From: Coniochaeta sp. PMI_546
Lineage: Eukaryota; Ascomycota; Sordariomycetes; Coniochaetales; Coniochaetaceae
Direction: 5' to 3'
DNA: 64,000 nt
Assembly: GCA_021432605.1 (NCBI GenBank)
Contig: MU271145.1
Span: 868,001-932,000 of the forward strand
Below, piece after piece: positions 46,974 through 59,137 of this stretch; the first letter of the stretch is position 1; each line of letters begins with the position of its first letter. A program made the position numbers and the translations under genes. The notes beneath the pieces were generated by a model. That model had not been told where the DNA came from. It worked only from the letters and a program-made list of their open reading frames with translations, and made no database searches.

Positions 46974-47655
46974 TGTATGGGACTGCTTTTTCGGGACTCA
47001 CAACCACATGCGGCACAAACGCATTTTTATCGGTTTACACGATATACAACTGGGCCTTCCTGGCCCAGCATCGACCATTACTAAGGTTTCCTTGTCACTA
47101 TAATCACGACTGTACGACTCAGATATAACGACGTTATTCGACGCCTATGACGGCTCTTTCTTATCTACGGACCAGGAACTAGATTCTGCTGGCGTCACCG
47201 ACCCTCATTCACATCTCATATCTATCTATCTTCACCAACGATATTATTATACTATGACATTTTACACCACCTTCAACATGTACAACTACCACCTGTATCA
47301 ACACCACGACATCAGCCTACCAACCATAGAGACATGGGAAACGGATTAGACGACAGCGGCACGTATACCCACTTGAGCCTTTCATCGGAGTCATATGGAG
47401 TAATTAGCAGAATGTCAGAGAAAAGGAGATAGGAGATGGCAAGTTGGGTCCTCAGATGGGCTCCAATCGCGCCGCAACGCGTTGGGCATCTAATTTCATC
47501 AAAAATTGTTAATACATGCAATGCACTGGCGCAGCCAAATGCCGTGATCTCCCTGCTATGCTTTTGCCTCATACACAACCGACGTGCTAAGACGCAGCGA
47601 CAAATCTAGAACTCATATCCAACCTGTCTATCTCACACACTTTCCTCCTCCATCC
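46974..47655. other. Convergent intergenic region
   Basis: Between the 3' ends of the serine-rich gene and ALE1. AT-richer than the flanks, with no gene seen. Confidence 0.5.
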
Positions 47656-49657
47656 CTAACTGACCTTCCCCTTTGCCCGTTGTCTAACCCTCTCCGCCTC
47701 AAACGCAGCCAGCCGTCTCTTCTCCTCAATCTCCCCCCGGATCTCATTGATAGCATCGTCCAGCTCCTGCTGCGGATCGCTCGAGATGCCCAGCAGCGGC
47801 TCCCGCAGAGACTCCGTCGACGCGGTCCTGTGCATCTCCCCTTCCTTCCCCCGTCCGGCGGCGGCGGCGTCGTCCTTCTTCGCCACGCCCGCCCTGGCGG
47901 CCCTCTCCTCCAGCTTCTTCTTGAGGAACTGCTTCGCCGGCGACGCGAAGAAGGCCATGCTCGCGGCCGTGCCGATGATGGCGTAGAAGTACACCCTGGC
48001 CCAGGCCTTGATCGACCCGCCGAAGGAGAGGATGAGGAAGGGCGCGACCACGAAGGAGAAGGTCGTCTGCGTGACGAGGTAGGAGAAGAGGTCGTAGTAC
48101 CGCTTCGTCGGCAGCGGTGCCTGGGTGGCCGGGTCGAGGAAGAAGGGACGGAGGTACCGTCGGAAGTCTAATACAAAATAAAGAAACTCGTTAGTTATCT
48201 TCCCCGTCTCTCTCCAATTTTCCGGACGATAGAGGTTTGTTTGTTACTCACTCTTCGCGACCGTCTGCACAAAACTAGCCAGCACAAAAGCAAGATAGTA
48301 CCCGGGGTAAAACCCGTGCCAGAAGGCACTGGTCGTGAACGTGGCCAGACTAGCCCTGAACCCGGGCTTCTTGCCCCTCGGCGTGACTCTGAGGTAGACG
48401 TAGTTCCGCAGCCACTTGTTGGTGTTGATGTTCCACCCGCCCAGGTAACCGCGGCAGTTCTGCGCAAACTCGACCCCCCAGGGCGATATGTTCTGCAACC
48501 TGTCCCAGGACACCTTGCCCGTCACCGGGTCGACGCCGTTGTACCCCAGCCCGGCCAGGATGCAGCTCCCCTCCGTCATCGTCCAGACGCCGTAGTACTT
48601 GGCCCTCGCGGTGAAGCCCACCATGTGCAGGATCCACAACTTGTGCAGGAAGCCGTAGGTCGGGTAGTCGTCCTCGAGCAGGACCTCGGGGTAGTAGAGG
48701 GCAGATAGCTTGAGGAAGAGCACGATCCAGATCAGGCCCGCGGCCAGCTTGAGCATGGCCGGGGTGCCGCTGCGCGGGATCTTGCGCTTGCGCCGGGTGG
48801 GCGGCCTCTTGGCCGGGTCGACCGTGGCGGGCACGTCGAACATGGAGCAGTCCAGCCACCGCCTGTACTCCGCGAAGTCGAAGGCGGGCCCGACGAGCAA
48901 GGCCGGGAAGAAGAAGACGTAGCCCGCGAACTCGAGCAGGCCCGGCAGCTGCGTCAGCCGTCGGTCCTTCTGGAAGTCGGACAGGACCTCCTCGGGCAAC
49001 GTCCCGTCGGCTACGTTCCAGGCGAAAGCGGAGAGCTTCATGACCATCACCATCTGGGCGCCCGTGACGTCGACGGACTGGGGTGCGTTGGCGGCCTGTC
49101 GCGCGATGTGGGAGATGGACATGTGGCCCATGACGAAGACGAAGGCCAGCCACGGCATGTAGGGGCTGCCCCTGAGGAAGAAGGCGATGGCATAGGTGCC
49201 GATTGCGGAGATTAGGATGGTACGCAGGCCGGACCAGAGGTCGAAGAGCCCTATTAGGTAGAATATGCTGACGCTGTAGACCAGTCCACCGTCAGAGAAT
49301 GGGTTCTTTCTTGCTTGCGGACCATTGCGGGAAGGGTTCGGTCAGGGGGGCGTGTCGTACCTGATTACGAAGAGGTTCTTGTACGCGGGCCGTGCATCGG
49401 GGACGCGCTTTAGTAGGCCCGCGAGAGGGTAGGAGAGCAGGAAGGAGAAGATGAGCTTGACTATTTTTGTGCACCGTGTTAGCCCAGGTCTCTGCTTCTG
49501 CTTTTCTGGTGGGGAGTGCGTACGCTCATCTGGCCCAGCTCCAATCTTGCTGGCCACATAGACGAATGCTATCAAGAGCGATAATGTTAGCTACGGCTCC
49601 TCTCCCATATCTCAAGACGCATTGAGCTCTCATACGGGCATTGATTAGGGGCAACAT
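47656..49657 (-). CDS. ALE1: Lysophospholipid acyltransferase, MBOAT family
   Basis: Five minus-strand exons, 49657-49636, 49568-49524, 49460-49361, 49273-48252 and 48167-47656, give 566 residues. Ale1/Lpt1 re-acylates lysophospholipids (and acyl-glycerol-3-phosphate) in the ER. The N terminus, assembled from three tiny exons, reads ASKIGAGPDELKLIFSFLLS, which matches the family. The MBOAT catalytic residues are the asparagine in NINTNKWLRNYVY and the histidine in FWHGFYPGYY. Many hydrophobic segments are present. The C-terminal tail is a charged coiled-coil-like stretch (EIRGEIEEKRRLAAFEAERVR). The first coding exon is only 22 nt. A transposon-like insertion sits about 315 bases upstream. 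Confidence 0.94.
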
Positions 49658-50320
49658 CGTCGCGGCGAGGTGTCGCAATTTGCGGCTGGAGAGCAAGTTC
49701 GTCTGTCGTCAAGTCACGACATAAAGAGCGATCTGGGTGAAGTTCTGAAAAGCGTTAGGCCATAAGACAGACGCCTTGAAGGCTATGAACTGTAACGGAG
49801 AGCTTCCTTGCGAGTTGTAGAGGTACTGTGTAGGTAGTTAGTCCACATTAGCTGTGACCGACCGACGTCGATAGCTCGTGACGTTTTTTTGACTCGGAAG
49901 TGGCAGGTGGGCCGTCCCGCTGGTGATGTCACGGCGAATCAAGAGGACCCGTGCGCTTGGCATTGGTGTAAGTACCGTATAAACTCAACAAACTGGACTT
50001 TTGAGCTAATGCAGCTAACCCTACTAGCGCAGTTCTTTTGGTGGTAAATCGCAGCCCCTGCCTGAGTGGTAGCGTTCTTTAGCAGGAGACAAGAGGACCT
50101 AAGCAGCAATAACAGCCTCTGATTGGCGGGACGTGCATTAGCTCAAAAGTCCAGTTTGTTGAGTTTATACGGTAACCTGCGACGGCCAACAAGGTGCCTG
50201 AAATCCGTGTTTGACGGAATATGCATTTATGCGGTTACCTATTAGGCAGGTAAGCATTTGCCGGTGCATGGCGTCTTGGTTGCAGGAGATAGGTCAATCA
50301 TTCCTTTTGAGATTACAAAA
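49658..50320. promoter_or_regulatory. ALE1 promoter region and SMP3 3' flank
   Basis: 663 bases between two minus-strand genes. The middle third is a 198-bp inverted-repeat element. The remainder shows no gene. Confidence 0.6.
49973..50174. mobile_element. MITE with perfect 39-bp terminal inverted repeats and TA target duplication
   Basis: Left end 49975-50013 starts CCGTATAAACTC. Right end 50134-50172 is its exact reverse complement over all 39 positions. Both are flanked by TA (49973-49974 and 50173-50174). The element is 198 bp with about 120 bp of non-coding interior. Short length, long perfect ends and TA duplication fit a non-autonomous element of the Tc1/mariner (Fot1/pogo-like) superfamily. 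The identity of the two ends suggests recent insertion. No transposase gene is in this window. Confidence 0.92.
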
Positions 50321-52235
50321 CTATCTTCTCCTTGGACCCGGGCAGCTCTTAGTGACCCTCCAGGCTGCAAGACCTCTTCTTCCCACCACTCTTGACAACG
50401 TGTTCCACACGCCATCCTCGGCAAAGTCGAGGTCGTCCAAGTTCAGGTGATGCCTGTTACGCCAGACTTCCCGAAATCTCAAGCCATCCAGCCCCTTATT
50501 CTGCAGATATGGATCCAGCCAGACTGCAGAGAGTGGCGCCATGAGATACGTCCCGTTCTTCTCCTTCAAGAACTCATTACTCCTCCTGTCCGCCGGCGTG
50601 TCACACGTTGCCAGCTTCTCGAGCTCTTCGAGAAGCAGCTCACCCTTCATACCCATGACGTCCCGGGTCGTCAGCACCTCGTTCTTGCCGTTCAGCAGCC
50701 ATACGGGCGGCATATATGTCTTCCACCAGATCGCCTGCGTCGCATCTGGCTGCTTGCTAAGGAAGACCTGCCCCGGGATGATCCCCCCTTGGTGGTATAT
50801 CCCCATTAAAACGCCAAAGGCAACATTAAATATGACCCAAGCAGCCACCCACGCCCGTAACAAGCCTTGCCTTTTCGGCAGCCGGACGGACGAGAGGAAA
50901 AGTGGGATTGTAGGTAGCAGAAATCGTGCCTCTTGGTGCTGGAAAATAGATAGCACAAAGATGCCAGAAACTGCCGAATAAAGTCGTAGTGATAAATGGG
51001 GTTGGGTGAAGAGAAGAAGTGCCGCAGGGCCGATAAGCTGCGGTAAGTTGAACAGAAGGTGCTGGTACCACGGGTGGAGGCCGTGTGTCGCCAGGTTTTC
51101 CGGTTGCATATTGTACAGTAAGTTGTTGAGCGGAGTTATGACAGGGCGGAACAGAAGGTCGCCCCATCCTATCGAATGCGGTGTATAGAATGCGGTATCC
51201 AGTGCGATCGCGACCACGGTAGTGAATAGTGCCGAGGAGACCAACAGAGCAAAGTGCAACGGTCTGCTTGGTGGTCAGCTGGGTTATCTTACACGGTGCA
51301 GAAGTGCCAACACTCACCTATTCCAAAAGTAGGGTATCAATCTCAAGCCAGGAATCAACAAGAAGGCCGGAAACGTGATCCGGTTGAACACGCCAAAAAC
51401 GGCAACCACCCCAAGAATGGACGAAGCCAAGAATGAAGACCGATGCTGTCGCCAAGAGTTAGCAAATAGCTCGTAGCGTCAGAGATCCGTGCTCGGGCTT
51501 ACAGGTGTTGCCACAATGCGCTCGATGAGGACCAAGGACCATGCCACAACCAAGGTCTCGATGGAATTCGAAAATGTATGTGTCTGATATACCCAAGTGA
51601 CGTAAGACGATGCCACAAGAAGAACAGCGACGCGTCGATGACGAGGAGAGTGGACAAGCTCATGGATCGCCCAGTCCTCCAACACGAAGCTTATGATGAA
51701 CATAAGCACCCGTAGGGTCCAGAAGACGGCGATGGGTGGTATCTCTCCATCATTTCCGTTGCCTATCCAGAGCCACCGGAGAAGCTGCATAGGCAAGCCA
51801 TAGACAGGCCAGAGGGGAAAGACGCTCCGGATAGGGTTGTCGCTCGTAAACTCCCAGGTAAGGCGAACCGGGTAGCTGAAGATCTGACCTAATAGGTTGC
51901 TGACGTTAGCACCGAGTTCCTGACCGGCGCTGATTCATTCAGGTTCGCGAAGCTTGTCGCAGAGCTTCCGTGGTGTTTCCTACTAGTGCTAGGCTAGCGC
52001 AGGAAAACCCCTGAAGCTCCATCTGCGTGCCTTTGTACAAAGCCCCAGCTTGAGCCGCGCGGGCCGGAGCGGCAACCTAAGGCGCAGCGCAACGAAAGAA
52101 AAGAAGACGGCTCAGGTTCGACATACCAGCAATCACCTCTGGTCCTTGGAAGTTTTCATCTGGGTGAAGGTAGCTCGGCGACAGAGCAAACCACAGTCGC
52201 ACAAGAACCAAGAAAAGATATGTTCTCCGCCACAT
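50321..52235 (-). CDS. SMP3: GPI mannosyltransferase 4 (GT22 family)
   Basis: Four exons, 52235-52127, 51888-51503, 51445-51318 and 51263-50321, give 521 residues. Smp3/PIG-Z adds the fourth mannose to GPI anchor precursors in the ER lumen, an essential step in yeasts. The GT22 N-terminal signature [14 protein letters not shown] has the catalytic-type HPDE. Later family marks are [38 protein letters not shown] and HQEARFLLP. Many membrane helices are visible. All junctions keep frame, and exon 1 is a 36-codon exon ending with one base of a split glycine codon. The C terminus is a soluble basic tail. Confidence 0.94.
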
Positions 52236-54150
52236 GGTGTTTGCGCTCCAGGTCAGCTACGGTATTGGATCGCGCAGCTGGTGCAGGCGTGGTCGACGTA
52301 AAGGACAGCACAGAGCATCACCTGCCGCGACAGTCGTATTCGTTGGAATAGTCGAATCAAGAAGGCCGTAGTGCATGATCGAGGAGAAGCAGATGGGGTA
52401 AAGGACGAATGATTTATTTAGACAGGAGTGGAAAGGGAGTTGGGCGAGAATGAAGAAATGAAGATGAACAGGCAGGAATCGCAACCAGGCCACATGGGCT
52501 GGTGATATGGAAAAAGCGTATCGAAAACGGGCAATGTTGACAGGCCAGCTGTTCGCGTAATTGCAACCACACAGGCAGTCAGCCCAACACTCCGACCCTT
52601 GGAAATCGCGGAAATTCCACAATCCCTGCTTTCGTCTGGCTGCACTGGCTGCAAACAGGAACAGGCTAACAGCTTCCTTGGCGGTGACCCACTTTTCCCA
52701 TCCCAACGGCGCGTTCTTGCTCCCCTTTCTGGCGTCTGGCCCTCTGGGGTGTTGGGAAAGCTGCAGACACTTTACGGACGGCGCATCATGCCAAAGGAAA
52801 ACGCCTTGCTAATTTCCAGCCCCTCGAATCTCTTGCCTTCCTAAATTCTTGGGACTGGAAGAGTGGTGTCAGCTGTAGCAAACAGCCCATCATGGTGCAA
52901 GGTACCACGTGAGTCCTGCCAGTCAGTTGGTCGCTCTGGTAAGAACATCCCATCCCTCGGAAAGTGTGATGACGGGGCATTTGATCTACTAGGAAGTGCC
53001 CTTTCTTGTTGAATGCGACATGGTATAATCCAGACAAGACGGGAGTTCTCTCTACCTAGACCTGAGGTAGATGTACCTTAGGCAGAGAATATACTCTGAA
53101 GACTGCACGAATTTAGCACCTTTACCTGGTCTGGTCATGTCACCCTAACAATGACCTGGAAACTCTAGAGACCGAGAGTCTACCACTTCTTGGCCTCGGG
53201 ATACACCTTCGATTGCGATCCACGTCCGAATAGCATTTCAGCGGGCTCAGCGCAATACGCAACGCATTGTAGAGTCAATCGTGAAGACTCTAAAGGTATT
53301 GCTTCCTGTGCTTAGGGCTGTCCGTGCCAATATCTGAAGCCGGTACTGGGGAAGAACCATCACTTAACGGAGCTATGACGTCGAGTCGCGGCGAGACCAG
53401 CAGCGTCTCGGCCATATAATATAAGGCATCATAGTCGCTTGGAAGGTGTACGCGATTGCACAGAAGGGGGCCAGACGACATACGGGTCGAAGAATGCAGC
53501 AACACATTTGAAGATAAATCAAAGGTCCTGGGCATCCATGATATCGTCCTGGGGTGGTGGTATCGCCTAAGAAGCTGCAAACTGAACAAAAACGATGGAC
53601 ACTCAGAGCTGCTTAGTCTCCCTTTAAAAGTTATCTTTCCGTGATTCAAAGCTATGATGTCAGATCAGAGTTCCTTTCACCGATTCGTTTTGCAATAGAA
53701 GCCGTCCCGTCGCCAAAACATCGAATGTAGACGGCTTAGATCAGAAATTCGCCATCTCACACCGCCTTAGCTTAGCGCCAACCGAGCGCAAGTACATCCC
53801 CACCATCCCCTCGAACGAAGGCAGCAACTTCACAGCGACTCCATCCATCTCACCCGGCGTGATTCATCCTCGTTGAATCTTCCTTCTCGCCTTTGCCTAA
53901 TTCATGGAACAATAACTCCTTCCTAGACTATCTGAAAACCTAACCTTTCACTTGTCTACCTAGGAACTACCGCGTTTCCCCTCCTGACCCGTGCGCACTT
54001 CCCAAGGTATTTAATTACTAGCATCCCGCGTCCTCCAACCACCACTTCGATTTCAATCATCCATCTCGCAAACGTCTTTCGATCTCGCCGCTGATCCGCC
54101 ACTTTTACCCCAGACAAGACCACTGAAGTAGTATTTCGAAAATCATCACA
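52236..54150. promoter_or_regulatory. 1.9 kb divergent intergenic region SMP3/SKP1
   Basis: No gene found; frames up to about 150 codons look random. A pair of TACC/CCTTAGG palindromes lies at 53052-53082 and a CCTAGG near 53963. The last 200 bases are CT-rich SKP1 leader. Confidence 0.5.
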
Positions 54151-54881
54151 ATGTCGGACACCAAATTGCAGAAGATCTTGCTCCAGAGCAATGACGGCGT
54201 TACCATCGATGTCGGTAAGTTTTACCCACAGGACATCAGCTATTGGCGTGTCCTGCTGATTCTGTGTCGCTTTTTCCTGGATCCTTCGCTAACCCTACGA
54301 TAGATCGCGCTGTTGCCGAGCGGTCGGTACTAATCCGCAATATGCTCGAGGACTTGGGCGACGAGGGTGTTGGCAGCCAAGCCATCCCAATCCCTAATGT
54401 ATGTCAACGTCGATCTTCAAGTTTCCTTGGGTCTATCGAATGTATGCTGATGTTTTTACAGGTCAACGAGGCCGTCCTGAAGAAGGTCATTGAGTGGTGC
54501 GACCACCACCGGAACGATCCCGTCCAACCAGCGGACGAGGAGGCGGACACTCGGAAGAAGACCACAGACATCGAGGAGTGGGACCAGAAGTTCATGCAGG
54601 TTGACCAAGAGATGCTCTTCGAGGTTATCTTGGTAAGCCACATCTATTCTTCGCCCTTCTCCCTCAGACGAGAGGTCGTAGCAACTCGAACTAACTTCTC
54701 ACAGGCCGCCAACTACCTCGACATCAAGCCCCTCCTTGATGTGGGATGCAAGACCGTTGCGAACATGATCAAGGGAAAGTCCCCAGAAGAGATTCGGAAG
54801 ACTTTCAACATCACCAACGACTTCACGCCAGAGGAGGAGGAGCACATCCGCCGCGAGAATGAGTGGGCTGAGGATCGTTAA
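54151..54881 (+). CDS. SKP1: SCF ubiquitin ligase adaptor Skp1
   Basis: Exons 54151-54214, 54304-54398, 54462-54632 and 54705-54881 give 168 residues. Skp1 links F-box proteins to cullin-1 in SCF ligases and also serves in kinetochores and endosomes. The BTB/POZ-like N-terminal half starts [19 protein letters not shown] and includes [21 protein letters not shown]. An acidic loop follows, then the C-terminal F-box-binding helices: [37 protein letters not shown] and the final ENEWAED. Length and end match the family exactly. Confidence 0.97.
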
Positions 54882-56142
54882 GAGCCTGTGCGCCGTGGCT
54901 GTGCGATGGAGTTTGATTGACCTCGCTTGCTCTTGGGTCATAATGTCGACAGCAGCCAATTGGCCTGCTCGGTGACTTGGAGTTGGTTCGTGCTCAGGGT
55001 TTTCCTTTTCAGCATCCATGGCGTTGGGGGCTGAGACATGCACATGTCCGCTATTGATTTATGCCAAACATAGGGAAAGCTTGGCTTTTCGTAGGAGCGT
55101 CTCTTGATAGCGACGAACACAGGATGCTTCAGTGGCCGTGTCGCACTGGGGACTATGTTTACCTAGCTAGTACCGACCCGCAGAACTCAGTATCATTTGG
55201 CTTTTGGATTTCATAGATCGTAAAAGCAATACACATGTTCTGCGATACTTTTGTGATACATTACAATGCTGTTGAAACAACAGGCTTTCTGTATGTAAGG
55301 AGACTATACAGCTAGCGCACGAAGTCCCTTGCCAGGAACTTTGGCAGCAAGTAGCCGCCTCAACACCCGCTCGTCCTGCGGTTCAATGTATTCAGTGAAT
55401 AAGTAACATCTCTTCGCGGCTTAGTGGAGACTGTTCTATTGAAGAGCCACGAAGATGGTCGCCGTAGAAAGTACACGTCACGGAGGTCGCTACAATCCTC
55501 AAGTGCTCAGGTAAGACGGTGGCTCCGGACATATGCTGCTACCAAAATGAGACACGATCCCTGTGAGCAAAGATGCCGTCAGCGAGCTAGGCATAGCTAG
55601 CTTGGTGTGCACTTCCGTCCTAAGGCAACGAAAAAGGAGGATAATTTCGGTCTACCTCTTCCCTAAGATCATGATATCCTGGTTGCCATTGATCTCATAG
55701 TTTTCACTCTCAATACCAAGGGGCTCTATTGGTAGCACTGTTCAGATTTTCCTTTGATTGCCAAGCGGCAGTTGATGACTCAATACACCGGTATACACGT
55801 CGTATACACATCACGGAGGGTCAAGAGCACATGGCATCACCAAGTCAGCAAGCAGGCTGTCACAATCCGACGTCGGGTCCAGAGTACGTCAAATGTCCTT
55901 CGTTTCATTGACGGTGTTTCCCCCACCAGTTGACCCTAGAATGCAATACGACAGACTCCAGTCCAGAAAACCAAGCGAGCCGAGACGAGCCCCTTTCCCT
56001 TCTTTATGCGAACCGAACCATCGGCCAAGTCAGGCCGTCTAACTGTTTTCCCTTCCACGCCATGACAAGCCATCTCGTGTCGGTATCGGTAGGAATTGCG
56101 TAAAAGGGACATCCGGAATCTTTGACAGTAAGGAAGACTCGT
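54882..56142. other. Convergent intergenic region SKP1/eL39
   Basis: 1.26 kb without a recognised gene. Confidence 0.5.
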
Positions 56143-56605
56143 CTAAAGGCCGAGGCGGGTCTTGCGCCAGTTCCTCCGCTTGGCGTTGTACCTATAAATC
56201 AAGATAGGTCAGTATGAGAATCTCAATGCTCCGTCGGTCTCAGCATTCGCTTAATTGGAGGTAAGCGTACCGGATGGTGTTGTTAGTCCGCAGACGGATC
56301 CATTGAGGAATGGGGCGGTTCTGCCTCTGGGCCTTCGCAAGCTTCTGCTTGGTCTTGAAAGTCTTGTGGCTCTGTGTGTTGACAATCGTTAGCAATCTTT
56401 CCCAGACCGAATAATCACTGCCGCTCCTTGAGGCGATCCGCCTGTTACTCCGAACGCCGCTGTCCTGTCGAAAAGCCCAGACTAGAGCACTCTTCTTCTC
56501 GACGTGACTCGGGCAGAGGGCGGCGGCGATTCGTCGTATTCCAAGTGTTCAATCTCCAACGATAGCCTTCCCATAGAAACCAGAAGACACATAACATACC
56601 GGCAT
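56143..56605 (-). CDS. RPL39: Large ribosomal subunit protein eL39
   Basis: Three minus-strand exons, 56605-56600, 56371-56271 and 56191-56143, encode 51 residues, the invariant length of this protein. It lies at the peptide exit tunnel of the large subunit. The basic sequence [38 protein letters not shown] and [11 protein letters not shown] is diagnostic. The first coding exon is just ATGCCG, six bases, followed by a 228-base intron. This is a common pattern in fungal ribosomal protein genes but is easily missed by gene finders. Confidence 0.97.
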
Positions 56606-57229
56606 TTTGACTGGTGTGGTCGGTTTGACGAGCGCGATGTGAAGTTCGGTGATGTCGTTGGATCGAGGTTCCCGCGGGAGATTCTGAAATTCTAGTGTGG
56701 GTTGAGAAAAGCCCTTGGTGGGAGGGGAGCCACAGCGCGAAAAAGCGGAGTGTGGCTCAGCATAGTCATCACGTGCAGTCAGAAAATTCCAGCTGTGGCT
56801 TGACGCATCTCATCTTCGATGTGGGGCAAAACGAAATTCGAGACCGGGGTTCCGTCGCGAATCATTGCGCCAGTGGCAGTTGAAACGGAAGCCCAAAATA
56901 GGCTAGCCCCAGAAGCCTGCATCTCATCGGCCAAGGCGGCTGCTTTTCTTGGGCCTCCGGTTCTGATGACCAAAAGGACTTCAATGCGATTCTTCTCCTG
57001 AATTTACATAACCTCGAGCTCTCCTGAATAGACAGACACTGCTTTCGCCCCACGAATATAGCGACCCCTTAGAAACCTGTCAACGAACTCTTCAGACGAA
57101 CAGCTACCTCCACACCTTGCTTGCCCCGTAAAGCAAACACTGAACATCCGCCGTGGCGCATTAGTCACCTTAGTCCTCGATTCGACAATCAGTCACCTAG
57201 CGAGGGCATAACTTCCGCAGAAAGGCAAG
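56606..57229. promoter_or_regulatory. Divergent promoter region RPL39/ARL1
   Basis: 624 bases between two divergent, broadly expressed genes. No other gene seen. Confidence 0.55.
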
Positions 57230-57966
57230 ATGGGTCAGAGTGTGTCGTGGCTGTCGAGCCTTATTTGGTCCAAGAAAGAAATAAGGATCCTGATCCTGGG
57301 CTTGGTGCGTTGCCCTATCAAACTAACAGAAGAAACGCGAAAAGCCTAGGCTAACATGTCCCGCCCTCGGTAGGACAACGCGGGAAAGACAACACTATTA
57401 TACAGACTCAAAGTATGACCCTGCTACCAGCCACAGCGCCGTCCAACGCCCCGTACTAATCCCAACCCCTAGATCGGCGAAGTCGTAACAACAATACCTA
57501 CCATCGGCTTCAACGTCGAGTCCGTAACCTACAAGAACTTGAATTTCAACGTCTGGGACTTGGGCGGCCAAACGAGCATCCGGCCATACTGGCGCTGCTA
57601 CTACGCCAACACGGCCGCCGTCATATTCGTGGTGGACAGCACGGATATCGAGCGTCTCCAAACAGCGGCCGACGAGCTCGCGGCCATGCTAAACGAAGAG
57701 GAGCTGAAGGACGCGGCGCTGCTAGTGTTCGCCAACAAGCAAGACCAACCCGGCGCCAAGGGCGCTGGCGATATATCACAGGCTTTGCGGCTGGGCGAGC
57801 TGAGGGATCGGAACTGGAGCATTATGGCTTGTTCGGCGGTGGATGGGAGTGGTGTCAATGAGGGAATGGATTGGTTGGTGGTGAGTGAGCCCCTTTTCGC
57901 GGACTATGGCGGAGCCGAGATGCACGAAATTAACAATCACTACAGCAAACGGTGAACCAGGACTAA
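57230..57966 (+). CDS. ARL1: Arf-like GTPase Arl1
   Basis: Exons 57230-57304, 57374-57412, 57473-57880 and 57946-57966 give 180 residues. Arl1 is a Golgi GTPase that recruits GRIP-domain golgins. MGQ at the start is a myristoylation site. The P-loop GLDNAGKTT is split by the first intron. Switch regions [10 protein letters not shown] and [17 protein letters not shown], the guanine motif NKQD and SACSAVDG-type loop (ACSAVDGSG) are all intact. The last exon codes for only QTVNQD. Spliced sequence fits Arl1 rather than Arf1. Confidence 0.95.
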
Positions 57967-58510
57967 TTGCAGTCCGCGGAAGACAAGGCGGTTGCCAGAA
58001 CTTTATTTGGCGCCCTGCGCACCCCTCCGTCCTGTATAACACAGTCAAGCATGCATTCGTTATTTTCCGCAAGAGCAAGAGCAAGCCTTTGGGTAGAACA
58101 TTCAAGGCCCGGTACTCTCGTGGGTCCAGCATCGGCGTTTCTTTTGGAATTTGGAACATGGCGGCTTCCATTGCTGCCAGGGTTGGGTTTATAACGGCTT
58201 GTTGGAGCCGGGTTTGTGACCGGACACAGGCGGATTTGCATCTACAAGCGTTGGAAGGTTTAAGTGCATATACTAACTAACTAATAACAAGAAATTGTGT
58301 AAACTTCAAAGATGTTGGCTTTTTGCAAGAAACTTCAAGAGAGATTTGCTTTATGGGCTCTTAGACAGGACCTGAGCCGTCTGCCACTGGACCTGACAAT
58401 ATACCAAGCACATAGGACATGATACTATATTAGGTTGGCGCTCACGTAACTAAGGGAATGGTAAGCACAAAACGACAGCGTTCCCCGGACAGGAACCTCC
58501 AGGTCTACCT
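57967..58510. other. Convergent intergenic region ARL1/acireductone dioxygenase
   Basis: No gene supported. Frames reading through ARL1's last intron into this stretch have no recognisable content. Confidence 0.5.
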
Positions 58511-59137
58511 TCACTGAAGGTAACTCGTGACATACTCCTTCCTGTACTGGTTGGAATCAAGCTCCTCCGACCTGTTCAGGGGCGTCCACTTAGGCTCCTC
58601 CTTGAACAGACGCATAGCCTGGATATACTGCGCATCACGTCAGAACGACTTGTCACGAGTAAATGCTCGGTCGTGAATCAACTTACGTTCGTCTCGTCGG
58701 TAGTGAAGCGGTGATAGATGCCCGCCGGCAGGATCAACAGGTCGTCCTTCTCGAGGTGGATGCGCACCCACTGGTCGCCCTTGTTCCGCACATCGAAATA
58801 CCCGTAGCCGTCCCGGATGTAGCGGATCTCCTCGTCCTCGTGCAGGTGCTCGTGGAAGAAGCTCTTGACCTTGTCCTCGTACACCTCGCCCATCTTCTCC
58901 GGGGAGACGGTGATCTCGTCGCGGTTCTTGTAGCCGCGCTCCGAGGCTAGTTTGTTGACGCCATCGACGTCGGGGAAGCGGTAGTAGAGCACGCCCAGCT
59001 TGGTCAGGTCTTCTGTGTTGACGGGCTTGCCTGAGTCGTGGGGGAGGCGTTGGTCGCCCTGTTTTACGTCAGTTGCCGAGTCTTTGAGAAGGGTGGTGCA
59101 GACTTACGGGAAGGTTGTCGTAGAGATAGGCCTTCAT
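58511..59137 (-). CDS. ADI1: Acireductone dioxygenase (methionine salvage)
   Basis: Three minus-strand exons, 59137-59108, 59058-58687 and 58627-58511, give 172 residues. The enzyme oxidises acireductone to 2-keto-4-methylthiobutyrate and formate (Fe2+ form) in the methionine salvage pathway, in the cytosol or nucleus. The cupin metal ligands are all present: His81, His83 and Glu87 in [12 protein letters not shown], and His126 in [14 protein letters not shown] and the C-terminal EPKWTPLNR also match. Introns are short and canonical. Confidence 0.95.

Noticed and set aside
57885-58280. 131-codon frame after ARL1
   Set aside because: Starts in the last ARL1 intron and continues through its 3' flank; no recognisable content.
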